From CAYRJD01 sp965247395 (GTDB lineage Bacteria; Actinomycetota; Acidimicrobiia; Acidimicrobiales; Poriferisodalaceae), in NCBI GenBank assembly GCA_965247395.1, contig OZ252012.1, positions 930,001-994,000 of the forward strand: a stretch of DNA of 64,000 bases, given 5' to 3'. Positions within the stretch are counted from its first letter, which is position 1. Every line of letters begins with the position of its first letter. The notes below the pieces were generated by a model, which did no database searches, was not told where the DNA came from, and saw only the letters and a list, made by a program, of their open reading frames with translations. The position numbers and the translations under genes are program-made. Positions 9,123 through 16,388 of the stretch are shown piece after piece.

Positions 9123-10433
9123 CTAATCAACAGCGGTGGTGGGCTTGGGTGCCTCAACTGTCGGCGGTGGCGGTCGAGCAGTCAGACGCATTCCGACTGG
9201 CATATAAGCCGCTGTAGCGGCGAGGACCATTACACCCATCAGCACGATGGCGGCCCGTAGTCCGACCACCTCAGCCAGCCAGCCCAACGGGGCCGCGGCG
9301 ATTCCGAAGCCCGCAAATGACAACTGCACCAGAGATTGGACTCGACCTTGATGCTTTTCGTCGCTCAGCTGTAGCGCACGTGACTGCGACAGTGCCAAGA
9401 ATCCTGTCGCGGCACCGCCAACGAGTATCACCACAAAAAACGCCAGCATGAAGTTAGGTGCTCCGGCCAGTAGCAGCACTCCAATTCCGAAGGCCGCCCC
9501 CATCAACAACGTGAGGCGTCCCACCACCGGTGAATCGGCTCTGGAAGCCAAAGGAATCGCCACGGCGATGGCGCCAAACGACGAAGCGGTGCTAATAAAA
9601 CCTACGTAACCCTCACCCAAACCAAAAGTACCTTCAATAAGTGCGGGCATAAATGCGATGTAGTTGAAGCCAAACATCACCACGAGCAGTGAGCACACAA
9701 GCAGTCGTCGCAAGTCAGGCCGGCTGTTTACAAACCTCACCCCATCGAGTATTTCTCGCAGAGGTGCGCTGCGTCCGGCGCTGGGTTTAGGCGCTACATC
9801 TTCTAACCACCACAGCAATACGAAGCTGATGATGTTGAAACCCGCGGCAATCAGATAGGCGCCACCGATGCCAAACAGAGCAACCCCAGCCAAGATGCCA
9901 GCCAGCGATGGGGCGAACACTCGGGTGATGCTCATCGACAGGGTCTGCAGTGTGACTGCGTTGCCGACCAAAGCCGGTCCGACAATCAGGGTGGTGTATG
10001 AGATACGGGCGGGGCCGATCAGTCCAAACATTGATCCTTGAATGACCGCTGCTATTAGCAGCATCCAAAAGTTCGCCACATCGAATATCACCGCTAAGCC
10101 CATGCCTGTGGCGCTGACCGTGAGAATCGCTTGACCCCACATCATCAAGCGTTGCTTGCGTAGCCGGTCCGCGGCCACGCCACCCAGAGGTGTTGAAACA
10201 AGCAACGCCAACCCAAACGCCAAGAAAACGATTCCTAGCGCTCCTTCTCGCTCGGACAGATCCCAAGCCAGCAGCGCACGTAGCAAGAACTGCATTTGCA
10301 CACCCATAAAGGAAAAGGTCGTGCTCCACCACAACAGCCGGAATGCTGGAATCGAAAGCGAAGCGAATCGCGCAACGTTGTGAGTGTGCGCTTTAGCAGG
10401 CTCACTGTTATCAAGTGAGTCCTGCGGCGACAT
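9123..10433 (-). CDS. MFS transporter
   Basis: A major facilitator with about 12 hydrophobic helices, similar in layout to the EntS/DHA3-type drug or metabolite exporters: GGVAADRLRKQRLMM forms the charged loop after helix 2. The frame extends to a TTG at 10442, but I chose ATG 10433, 8 bases after a TAGCGT box. It is transcribed divergently from the SDR gene at 10507, and the 73-base gap carries a perfect 7+2+7 palindrome, which suggests local control by an unidentified repressor. The substrate cannot be inferred. It converges with the polymerase gene, and no clear terminator is visible between them. Confidence 0.85.
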   Translation of the reverse strand: MSPQDSLDNSEPAKAHTHNVARFASLSIPAFRLLWWSTTFSFMGVQMQFLLRALLAWDLSEREGALGIVFLAFGLALLVSTPLGGVAADRLRKQRLMMWGQAILTVSATGMGLAVIFDVANFWMLLIAAVIQGSMFGLIGPARISYTTLIVGPALVGNAVTLQTLSMSITRVFAPSLAGILAGVALFGIGGAYLIAAGFNIISFVLLWWLEDVAPKPSAGRSAPLREILDGVRFVNSRPDLRRLLVCSLLVVMFGFNYIAFMPALIEGTFGLGEGYVGFISTASSFGAIAVAIPLASRADSPVVGRLTLLMGAAFGIGVLLLAGAPNFMLAFFVVILVGGAATGFLALSQSRALQLSDEKHQGRVQSLVQLSFAGFGIAAAPLGWLAEVVGLRAAIVLMGVMVLAATAAYMPVGMRLTARPPPPTVEAPKPTTAVD

Positions 10434-10441
10434 TGCGCCCA

Positions 10442-10447
10442 ACGCTA
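10442..10447 (-). promoter_or_regulatory. -10-like box TAGCGT of the MFS gene
   Basis: TAGCGT lies 8 bases before ATG 10433 on the reverse strand and overlaps the edge of the palindrome at 10446-10461. Confidence 0.45.
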
Positions 10448-10461
10448 CCTACGGGTAGGTA
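10446..10461. promoter_or_regulatory. Perfect palindrome TACCTACGGGTAGGTA, candidate operator
   Basis: Seven-base arms (TACCTAC / GTAGGTA) are separated by GG in the gap between the divergent MFS and SDR genes. It overlaps the proposed MFS -10 box. TetR-family repressors often bind palindromes of this size and shape, but no regulator gene is adjacent; the role is inferred. Confidence 0.5.
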
Positions 10462-10492
10462 TTTCGGGACGATCTGTGGGCGTCTTGCGGGT

Positions 10493-10498
10493 TAGATT
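10493..10498 (+). promoter_or_regulatory. -10-like box TAGATT of the SDR gene
   Basis: TAGATT lies 8 bases before ATG 10507. The surrounding 12-mer GTTAGATTGCGG recurs exactly before the bS22 gene (49556-49567). Confidence 0.45.
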
Positions 10499-10506
10499 GC
10501 GGGTCT

Positions 10507-11286
10507 ATGTCACGAATGGATTTGACCGATTCTTCAGCAATCGTCACCGGCGGAGCGTCCGGTATTGGCCTCGCCTGTGCCTCGCAACTCACTCAAGCCG
10601 GTGCCACCGTTGTTATTGCTGACCTGCAAGAGAAGCAGGGCATAAACGCGGCCAAAGAGCTGGGTGGATTGTTTGTGCACTGCGATGTAACCGACATCGA
10701 AACCGTTCAGGCGGCTGTGACGGCGGCTTCTGAGATCGCACCATTGCGCGCGGTTGTGAATTCAGCCGGGTTGGGACGCGCCGCGCGCACTATCGACCGT
10801 GACAACACGCCGATGCCGTTGGAGGATTTCACGTTTGTGGTCAACGTGAATTTGATTGGGACCTTCAACATGACTAGCCAGGCTGCCGCGGCTATGGCGC
10901 AGACCAAGCCTTTGGATGCCGACGGCTCACGTGGAGCGATAGTGAATATGGCTTCGGTAGCTGCGTTTGACGGCCAGATCGGCCAGGCGGCTTACTCAGC
11001 GTCAAAGGGTGGTGTGGTTGGCATGACGCTGCCTATTGCGCGGGATTTGTCGGCTACCGGCATCCGGGTAAACACGATTGCCCCCGGGCTGATTGACACG
11101 CCGATTTACGGTGAGGGTGAGCAGTCGGATTTGTTTAAGAAGCATCTCGGTGAGAATGTGTTGTTTCCTAAGCGGCTTGGCACTGGCGAAGAGTTGGCGT
11201 TTGTGGTGATGGAATGCATTACCAATCCCTACATGAACGGTGAAGTAATCAGGGTTGACGGTGGCGCTCGGCTGCCGCCGCGTTAG
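10507..11286 (+). CDS. SDR dehydrogenase, 3-hydroxyacyl-CoA dehydrogenase type 2-like
   Basis: A 259-residue classical short-chain dehydrogenase. It has the cofactor motif TGGASGIG near residue 14, NSAG, the catalytic Tyr163/Lys167 in YSASK, and a C-terminal segment (FPKRLGTGEELAFVV, then NGEVIRVDGG) typical of HSD17B10-type enzymes that oxidise 3-hydroxyacyl-CoA or hydroxysteroids with NAD. A role in short or branched acyl-CoA oxidation is plausible given the acyl-CoA dehydrogenase and CaiB-type genes elsewhere in the window. It is divergent from the MFS gene. The exact substrate is unknown. Confidence 0.85.
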   Translation: MSRMDLTDSSAIVTGGASGIGLACASQLTQAGATVVIADLQEKQGINAAKELGGLFVHCDVTDIETVQAAVTAASEIAPLRAVVNSAGLGRAARTIDRDNTPMPLEDFTFVVNVNLIGTFNMTSQAAAAMAQTKPLDADGSRGAIVNMASVAAFDGQIGQAAYSASKGGVVGMTLPIARDLSATGIRVNTIAPGLIDTPIYGEGEQSDLFKKHLGENVLFPKRLGTGEELAFVVMECITNPYMNGEVIRVDGGARLPPR

Positions 11287-11299
11287 ACGCCCGCGATAA

Positions 11300-11335
11300 C
11301 TCAGTTAGCGCTTGAACCTCAGCTAGCGCTTGTTA
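11300..11335. repeat. 18-base tandem duplication across the hydrolase stop codon
   Basis: Units 11300-11317 and 11318-11335 share CTCAG-TAGCGCTTG with few differences. The reverse-strand stop (11319-11321) of the alpha/beta hydrolase lies in the second unit, so the 3' end of that gene has been copied beyond its own stop. Confidence 0.7.
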
Positions 11336-12152
11336 AAAACTCAGCCACGGCATTGTTGAACGCCTCTGGCTGTTCTTGATTGGCTAGGTGCCCCGCGTTG
11401 GCAATGGTCTGCAGCCTTGCGTTGGGTATGGCTTCGGCCAGCTTTTGAGAGGCTTTCGGCGGAGTTACCTGATCGTGCTCACCGACCAACACCAGGGTAG
11501 GAACCTGGATGCGGTGCAATTCCGGAGAGTGGTAAGTGTCGGCCATGGAGTCACAAGCCCACTGATAGCTAGGCATACGCAGCGTCTCGATCATCATTTC
11601 GGCCACGTTAGATCGCAGGGCATCCGGCGCGGCATCGCTTAGAAGCACCTTTGTGCGGGAGCTAGCAAATTCCTCTGATCCAAGCGACACCAGACCCTCT
11701 GCGCGCGACCGCATGACCTCAGCGGTCTCCGGTCTGCCTCCCGCTCCGCTGCTTGAGTCGGCCAATATCAAGGCTGAGACCAGCTCTGGGTGTCTTAGGT
11801 AAAGGCTGGTGGCGATAACACCGCCCCAAGAAACGCCAAGCACCTCGACTGTTTTGGCTGGGCCTGGGGTAGCTGAGCCAGATTTTGCCAGTTCAGATCG
11901 GATTAGATCCGCGGCCATGTCGGCCCAACCTTCGATGCCTGGTGCTGCGGCTGGATCGGGAGAATTTCGGTAGCCGGGAGCGTCCCAGGCCACCAAGCGC
12001 CGACCGGTTCGTTCGGCTAAAGGATGTTGCGGCTCAAAGGCATCAGCGTTTGAACCGATGCCGTGTAAGCACAACAACAGCGGTGCATCGCTCGCACCGT
12101 GCGACACAACGTATGGGCCAGGCAGCGAACTATTCATCCCGGTTTGAGTCAC
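11319..12152 (-). CDS. Alpha/beta hydrolase
   Basis: A 277-residue alpha/beta-fold hydrolase of the 3-oxoadipate enol-lactonase / haloperoxidase-like group. It has the oxyanion segment LHGIGSNADAF, the nucleophile elbow GVSWGG, an acid region GEHDQVTPP and the catalytic His in NAGHLANQEQPE. The GTG start (12150-12152) overlaps the stop of the upstream SMP-30 gene by four bases (GTGA), indicating translational coupling. It is the last gene of the run nitroreductase-Nudix-SMP-30-hydrolase. Next to an SMP-30 lactonase it may act on a related lactone or ester, which is inference. Confidence 0.85.
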   Translation of the reverse strand: MTQTGMNSSLPGPYVVSHGASDAPLLLCLHGIGSNADAFEPQHPLAERTGRRLVAWDAPGYRNSPDPAAAPGIEGWADMAADLIRSELAKSGSATPGPAKTVEVLGVSWGGVIATSLYLRHPELVSALILADSSSGAGGRPETAEVMRSRAEGLVSLGSEEFASSRTKVLLSDAAPDALRSNVAEMMIETLRMPSYQWACDSMADTYHSPELHRIQVPTLVLVGEHDQVTPPKASQKLAEAIPNARLQTIANAGHLANQEQPEAFNNAVAEFLTSAS

Positions 12153-12979
12153 ACTCGAGCTAGCGGGGTCGGCACGCCGGCATATTCACTGCGAGCCTTA
12201 AAGATGCATCCGCCAGATGGGGTGCCGCCGCCGGTAACGATGTAAAGGTCTCGCATGTCCGCTCCCCCGAAGCAAACGCTCGTAACCATTGGGTCTGGCA
12301 CGGCAATAGAAACATCCGGCTCGCCTTGTGGTGTGTAGCGCTGAACTCTGCCGCCGTTGGCTAGTGCCACCCAAACACCGCCCTCGGTGTCAACAGCGAG
12401 ACCGTCGGGAGTATCCCGCTCGGCCACGAATTCGCGTTTGTTGCTAACAGCGTCTCCGTCCACGTCGGACACCCAAACCCGGCCGGGGTCGCTGTCGGAG
12501 TGATACAGCCGCAACCCGTCAGGTGAAAACCCGATGCCGTTGGTGAGACTTACGCCGTCATAGATCTCTTCAACCGATCCGTCCAGGTTGATCCGATAAA
12601 GCTCGCCAGGTGTGTCAGCTGCAGATTCATCAAACGGATCTCGCCGTAAAGAGCCGACGTAGACGCGACCAACCGAGTCGGCATGCATGTCATTAAAACC
12701 AGGCAGTCCTGGATCAAACAGCACACGAATTTCACCACCGTCATCCTGGCTTCTGACGTGCTGAATGTTGCGCCCGCTGACGACTAGCCCGCCGTCGGCG
12801 TGAAACAACATTCCGCCGACGCCACGACGCTTCGGGATGACCAACTCAATCTCGCCATCTGGACGTAAGCGCCGGACACCACCGTTGGGCACATCTGAGA
12901 AATAGAGGTTGCTATCCGCATCGACGCGCGGGGCTTCGATTAGCCCCCAGCCTGAGGTCAACTGTTCCAGGTCAGACAT
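12149..12979 (-). CDS. SMP-30/gluconolactonase/LRE family protein
   Basis: A 276-residue six-bladed beta-propeller of the SMP-30/gluconolactonase family, which hydrolyses sugar lactones or related esters with one divalent metal. Typical blade segments are visible: LIEAPRVDADSNLYFSDV with the metal-binding Glu, GFNDMHADSVGRVYVG, LTNGIGFSPDGLRLYHSD and PDGLAVDTEGGVWVA. It overlaps the downstream hydrolase by 4 bases. A second SMP-30 gene lies at 15456-16379. The substrate is unknown. Confidence 0.88.
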   Translation of the reverse strand: MSDLEQLTSGWGLIEAPRVDADSNLYFSDVPNGGVRRLRPDGEIELVIPKRRGVGGMLFHADGGLVVSGRNIQHVRSQDDGGEIRVLFDPGLPGFNDMHADSVGRVYVGSLRRDPFDESAADTPGELYRINLDGSVEEIYDGVSLTNGIGFSPDGLRLYHSDSDPGRVWVSDVDGDAVSNKREFVAERDTPDGLAVDTEGGVWVALANGGRVQRYTPQGEPDVSIAVPDPMVTSVCFGGADMRDLYIVTGGGTPSGGCIFKARSEYAGVPTPLARV

Positions 12980-12999
12980 GTTTCACTCGCCCCTTTGCT

Positions 13000-13035
13000 G
13001 TGCTTAGCTTTGCCTTGTTGCGCTTAGCTTTGCAG
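13000..13035. repeat. 20-base tandem duplication across the Nudix stop codon
   Basis: The core GCTTAGCTTTGC occurs at 13002-13013 and 13022-13033 with a 20-base period. The Nudix stop (13024-13026, reverse strand) lies in the copy nearer the gene; the other copy lies downstream, before the SMP-30 start. Confidence 0.7.
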
Positions 13036-13692
13036 AGCCAAAGGTAACCCGACACGGCTAAACAGGTCCTGCAACATCTGCAGTGTCAAACCCCATACGA
13101 CCCGACCGTCGTCGAGTTCTATCCCTGGCCAACTCATCTCCGGGTACTTGTAATGGCTGTAGCTAATAGACCTTTCGTCATTAGCCAGGTGCGCCAGCGG
13201 CACCCAGATCGTCGCCGCTACCTCATGGTTCAGCTGCGTATCCGGGCGTTCTCCCTGCCACCAGCAAACGTGCGGCGTAACGCGTAGTTGCATACCGGTT
13301 CCGCGAGGACCGCCTTGCAGATCTTCTAGCTGGCCTAGTCGCTGCGCGCCGATTATGTCCACGCCTATTTCTTCGGCTGTCTCACGTGCTGCAGTAACGA
13401 AGGAGCTTTCGTCGTTGAGCTCGGCACGTCCTCCTGGAAAGGCCATATGCCCCGACCATGGGTCGTTGTCATGCGCTGCTCGCTCAATAAACAACACTGC
13501 AGGGCCGTCTGCGCTTTCGTGGCTGCTTTCGTGGCTTTCGTGCAAAATCACCACCACCGCAGCAGCGGGAATAGCAGTTTGGGCTCCATCTTCTTTGCTT
13601 CGCTCGCTGGTTTGACCAGCGTTTAGCAGTACGGCTTGGAGTCGCGCCGGAGTAAATGCGAAGGCGACAGCAGATGTCAGGCCGTGTTGCAT
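13024..13692 (-). CDS. Nudix hydrolase, CoA-pyrophosphatase (NudL)-like
   Basis: The Nudix box is present near residues 98-122 (AFPGGRAELNDESS, then RETAEEIGV with the REXXEE core). The preceding AHDNDPWSGHMAFPGG segment and the later WGLTLQML segment resemble NudL-type hydrolases that cleave CoA to 3',5'-ADP and phosphopantetheine. The frame extends one codon to a TTG; I use ATG 13692. A His/Glu/Ser repeat (HESHESSHES) lies before the Nudix fold. It sits between the nitroreductase and SMP-30 genes on the same strand, and its stop codon lies within a 20-base duplication. Confidence 0.82.
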   Translation of the reverse strand: MQHGLTSAVAFAFTPARLQAVLLNAGQTSERSKEDGAQTAIPAAAVVVILHESHESSHESADGPAVLFIERAAHDNDPWSGHMAFPGGRAELNDESSFVTAARETAEEIGVDIIGAQRLGQLEDLQGGPRGTGMQLRVTPHVCWWQGERPDTQLNHEVAATIWVPLAHLANDERSISYSHYKYPEMSWPGIELDDGRVVWGLTLQMLQDLFSRVGLPLALQS

Positions 13693-13698
13693 CAAGAT

Positions 13699-13754
13699 GC
13701 CTGGGTCAACCCGGGCGGGTCAGATTGCTGAGTCAAGTTGACTGGGTCAAGAAG
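13699..13754. repeat. 14-base tandem repeat, about four degenerate units, across the nitroreductase stop
   Basis: Units 13699-13712, 13713-13726, 13727-13740 and 13741-13754 share a CTGGGTCAA-like core. The reverse-strand stop (13747-13749) falls in the unit nearest the gene; the rest fills the gap to the Nudix gene. Confidence 0.6.
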
Positions 13755-14409
13755 CTTCGCTTTGCCAGCGTGTACCAAAGGCATCGTCGTAGGCCATTTT
13801 GTCCGGTCCGCGACGACTGATTGGACCATGTCCAGCTCCTTGCGGGTAGCCCAAAGGCACCAAGGCCAGAGTCGCCCAATCTTCTGGGATATCTAGGGTT
13901 CGTTGCACAGCTGCTTCGTCGAAACAGTGCAAGGTGGTTAGCACGCAACCCAGCCCTTCGGTGCGCGCAGCGAGCATGGCGTTTTGCACGGGGGGATAAA
14001 CCGATGCTCCGCCGATCATTGATACGCGCTCTAAGCCTTCATCGGTTATTGCCATGTGTTTCGGGTTGCCGATAAACATCAAAATCACCGGCGCTTCGGC
14101 AAGATGGTCAGCCAAATAATCGCCCGCAGCTAATATGCGTTGCTGGGCTGCTTGGCCAGACGGGTCCGCCTCCACCGCTGCTCGCATTTGCTTTGTGTAG
14201 ATATACCACTGCGGGCTATACACCTCAGCTAAAGCTGCCTTTCGCTCGTCGCTGCTGACTACTACCACTCGCCACGGTTGGACGTTGCCGCCGGTTGGTG
14301 CCCAACACGCCGCCTGCAGCACCCGTTGCAGCACGTCTTTGGGAATCGGGTCTGGCTTCAGGCGTCTTACCGCCCGCAGCGTGCTCATCATTTCGTAAAT
14401 GTCGTTCAC
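13747..14409 (-). CDS. Nitroreductase family protein
   Basis: A 220-residue FMN-dependent NAD(P)H oxidoreductase of the nitroreductase fold. RAVRRLKPDPIP with the FMN-binding Arg, the segment APTGGNVQPWRVVVV, and ARTEGLGCVLTTL near residues 150-165 are characteristic. Such enzymes reduce nitroaromatics, quinones or enones; the natural substrate is unknown. The start is GTG 14409 with AGG five bases upstream. It is the first gene of a reverse-strand run with Nudix, SMP-30 and hydrolase genes; the tandem-repeat region 14509-14640 lies upstream. Confidence 0.87.
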   Translation of the reverse strand: MNDIYEMMSTLRAVRRLKPDPIPKDVLQRVLQAACWAPTGGNVQPWRVVVVSSDERKAALAEVYSPQWYIYTKQMRAAVEADPSGQAAQQRILAAGDYLADHLAEAPVILMFIGNPKHMAITDEGLERVSMIGGASVYPPVQNAMLAARTEGLGCVLTTLHCFDEAAVQRTLDIPEDWATLALVPLGYPQGAGHGPISRRGPDKMAYDDAFGTRWQSEAS

Positions 14410-14508
14410 AATTACCTGCCGATATCTGCTGGATTACCTACCCGATTTTCGGGCTGAATTGTCTGGCCGAATTTAGTTGCTACAGAGCTATGTGGTGTCA
14501 CGACTAGC

Positions 14509-14640
14509 GCTGACACTGCAGCACCGACTAAGACACTGCGGCGCAGATTCTGCAGCACCGCTGTAAACACTGCGGCGCTGACACTGCAGCACCGACTAAG
14601 ACACTGCGATGCTGACACTGCAGCACCGACTAAGACATAG
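14509..14640. repeat. 34-base tandem repeat, nearly four units, intergenic
   Basis: Units 14509-14542, 14543-14576, 14577-14610 and 14611-14640. The first, third and fourth are almost identical; the second diverges. Each holds CTGCAGCACCG and ends near ACACTGCGG. It lies in the 282-base gap between the divergent nitroreductase and SDR genes. Units follow one another directly, so it is not a CRISPR array. The rest of the gap shows nothing else I can name. Confidence 0.92.
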
Positions 14641-14691
14641 CAAACTGCTGATCGCATTACAGCAACATTTGAGAACTCGCTAGGGGCACCA

Positions 14692-15459
14692 ATGAGTGAA
14701 GTTAATTTTTCGGTTGATCTGAGCGGACAGACCGCCCTGATTACCGGTACTACATCGGGTCTTGGGAAACAGTTCGCCACCACTTTGGCTAACTGCGGAG
14801 CCAAGGTAGCCATATGCGGACGCCGGGCTGAGCGACTAGAAGCCTTAGCAACCGAATTGCGTGCGACCGGAGCCGATGTTTTACCGCTGCCGCTAGACGT
14901 GACCGACCCGCAAGCGATCTTTGCAGCGGTGGCCCACGCCGAAGAAGCACTTGGCCCAGTTCAAATTCTGGTGAACAACGCTGGCAAACCTGACGCCCAG
15001 CTAGCGCTGAAGATGGACGTTGAATTCGTAGATGAGATGATCTCTACAAATCTGACCTCGCTGTTTCACTTGTCGTGTGAGGTCGCCCGCCGACTGAAAG
15101 AAGCCAAGCTGGACGGGCGCATCGTAAACATTGCATCAATGGCTGCTTACAGCGCTCAAGCGCTAGGAACCTCTATGTATGCCATTACCAAGAGCGCAGT
15201 GGTCCGCATGACCGAAATGCTGGCGCTGGAGTTCGCTCGCTACAACATCAACGTCAACTGCATCGCACCGGGGGCTTTCGAAAGCGAAATGATGGACGGA
15301 ATGTTGGAGCGCATGGGCGACATCGCAGCCGGCTTTCCTAGGCAGCGAATCTGTAAAGCCAGCCAGCTTGACTCCACGCTGCTTTACCTTGTTTCGCCCT
15401 CGTCAGAAGTGGTTACTGGCACTTGCATCAAGGTGCACGACGGCCAGGGTGCTGGCTAG
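14692..15459 (+). CDS. SDR family oxidoreductase
   Basis: A 255-residue short-chain dehydrogenase with TGTTSGLG cofactor motif near residue 19, NNAG, and catalytic Tyr163/Lys167 in YAITK. The end (GTCIKVHDGQ) differs from the common VDGG ending. AGGGG six bases before ATG 14692 is a good ribosome binding site. Its stop overlaps the convergent SMP-30 stop: both TAG codons share the palindrome CTAG at 15456-15459. The pairing of an SDR with an SMP-30 lactonase suggests oxidation of a sugar or polyol to a lactone and its hydrolysis, which is inference. Confidence 0.85.
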   Translation: MSEVNFSVDLSGQTALITGTTSGLGKQFATTLANCGAKVAICGRRAERLEALATELRATGADVLPLPLDVTDPQAIFAAVAHAEEALGPVQILVNNAGKPDAQLALKMDVEFVDEMISTNLTSLFHLSCEVARRLKEAKLDGRIVNIASMAAYSAQALGTSMYAITKSAVVRMTEMLALEFARYNINVNCIAPGAFESEMMDGMLERMGDIAAGFPRQRICKASQLDSTLLYLVSPSSEVVTGTCIKVHDGQGAG

Positions 15460-16379
15460 TACGCCAGCTTCAAGCCCGGGCGAGGCCACTCGCCCACCAC
15501 TAGCCGACCGGTGCTTGACAGCGTCAGATAAGCGGTGGTCATGTCGGCACCGCCGAAGCAGATATTGGTGCAAAGAGCATCGTCGGTGGGCGCAAACTCC
15601 AGCTCCTCACCGCCTGGGGTAAAAGTGCTAACGCCGCCGGTCAAGATCGTTCCGACGCTGATGTTGCCCTCGGCATCCATCGCGAGCGAATCGAAATACT
15701 TGGCTCCTCCGGGGCGAGCCAGAAAACTCGTCCGAATATTGCCCGGGTTGGTTACTTCACCCGGGCCAGACAACTCCCAGTGATGCAAGGTGCCGGAAAA
15801 TGTTTCGGCCACGTAGACGTGATCTTCGCCCGGCGAGAGGCCAACCCCGTTGGGTGCATCCAGCGGAAACACCACTTCTGTTACTTGGGAGCCGTCGGCT
15901 TTGCCGTAGTAAAGGCCGCCTCGATCGCGGTCGCGCGCTCTGATCTTGCCGTGGTCGGTAAACCAGAAGCCGCCATGCGAGTCAAACATCAGGTCGTTAG
16001 GCCCCTTCAGCGGCACGCCGTTGACGTCGGCGTAGACGATGTCAACCTCGCCGGTATTTAGATCTATTCGCTCAATACGGCCGGTGGTGTAGTCGTCAGC
16101 TACCTCGCCCGGGAGGGTTAGGCCGTTTGCTTCGATCCACTTAAAGCCACCGTTGTTGCAAACGTAAAGTGCGCCGTCCGGGCCGATAGCGGCTCCGTTG
16201 GGACCGCCGCCTGGAGTTGCCAGCACATCGGTGGAGCCGTCGGTTGGATCCACGCGTGTGATGGTGCCACGCTTGATTTCGACTAGCACAATTGATCCGT
16301 CGTCCATTACGACCGGGCCCTCTGGGAATTCCAACCCAGAGACAACGTCGGTGAAATGGCTGTCGCTAAAAAAGTTCAC
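15456..16379 (-). CDS. SMP-30/gluconolactonase/LRE family protein
   Basis: A 307-residue beta-propeller lactonase-like protein. Characteristic segments are LEFPEGPVVMDDG with the metal-binding Glu, GPNGAAIGPDGALYVCNNGG, GPNDLMFDSHGGFWFTDHGK, DAPNGVGLSPGEDHVYVAE and FDSLAMDAEGNISVGT. This set is closer to classical gluconolactonases than the first copy at 12149. The GTG start lies 9 bases after the ftsK stop on the same strand, so it may be read through from ftsK. A TAGTCT hexamer 6 bases before the GTG could also be a promoter box, but it includes the ftsK stop codon. Confidence 0.87.
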   Translation of the reverse strand: MNFFSDSHFTDVVSGLEFPEGPVVMDDGSIVLVEIKRGTITRVDPTDGSTDVLATPGGGPNGAAIGPDGALYVCNNGGFKWIEANGLTLPGEVADDYTTGRIERIDLNTGEVDIVYADVNGVPLKGPNDLMFDSHGGFWFTDHGKIRARDRDRGGLYYGKADGSQVTEVVFPLDAPNGVGLSPGEDHVYVAETFSGTLHHWELSGPGEVTNPGNIRTSFLARPGGAKYFDSLAMDAEGNISVGTILTGGVSTFTPGGEELEFAPTDDALCTNICFGGADMTTAYLTLSSTGRLVVGEWPRPGLKLAY

Positions 16380-16388
16380 AAGCCGAGA

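Noticed and set aside
14509..14640. CRISPR-like array
   Set aside because: The 34-base units follow each other directly with no unique spacers, and no cas genes are nearby.
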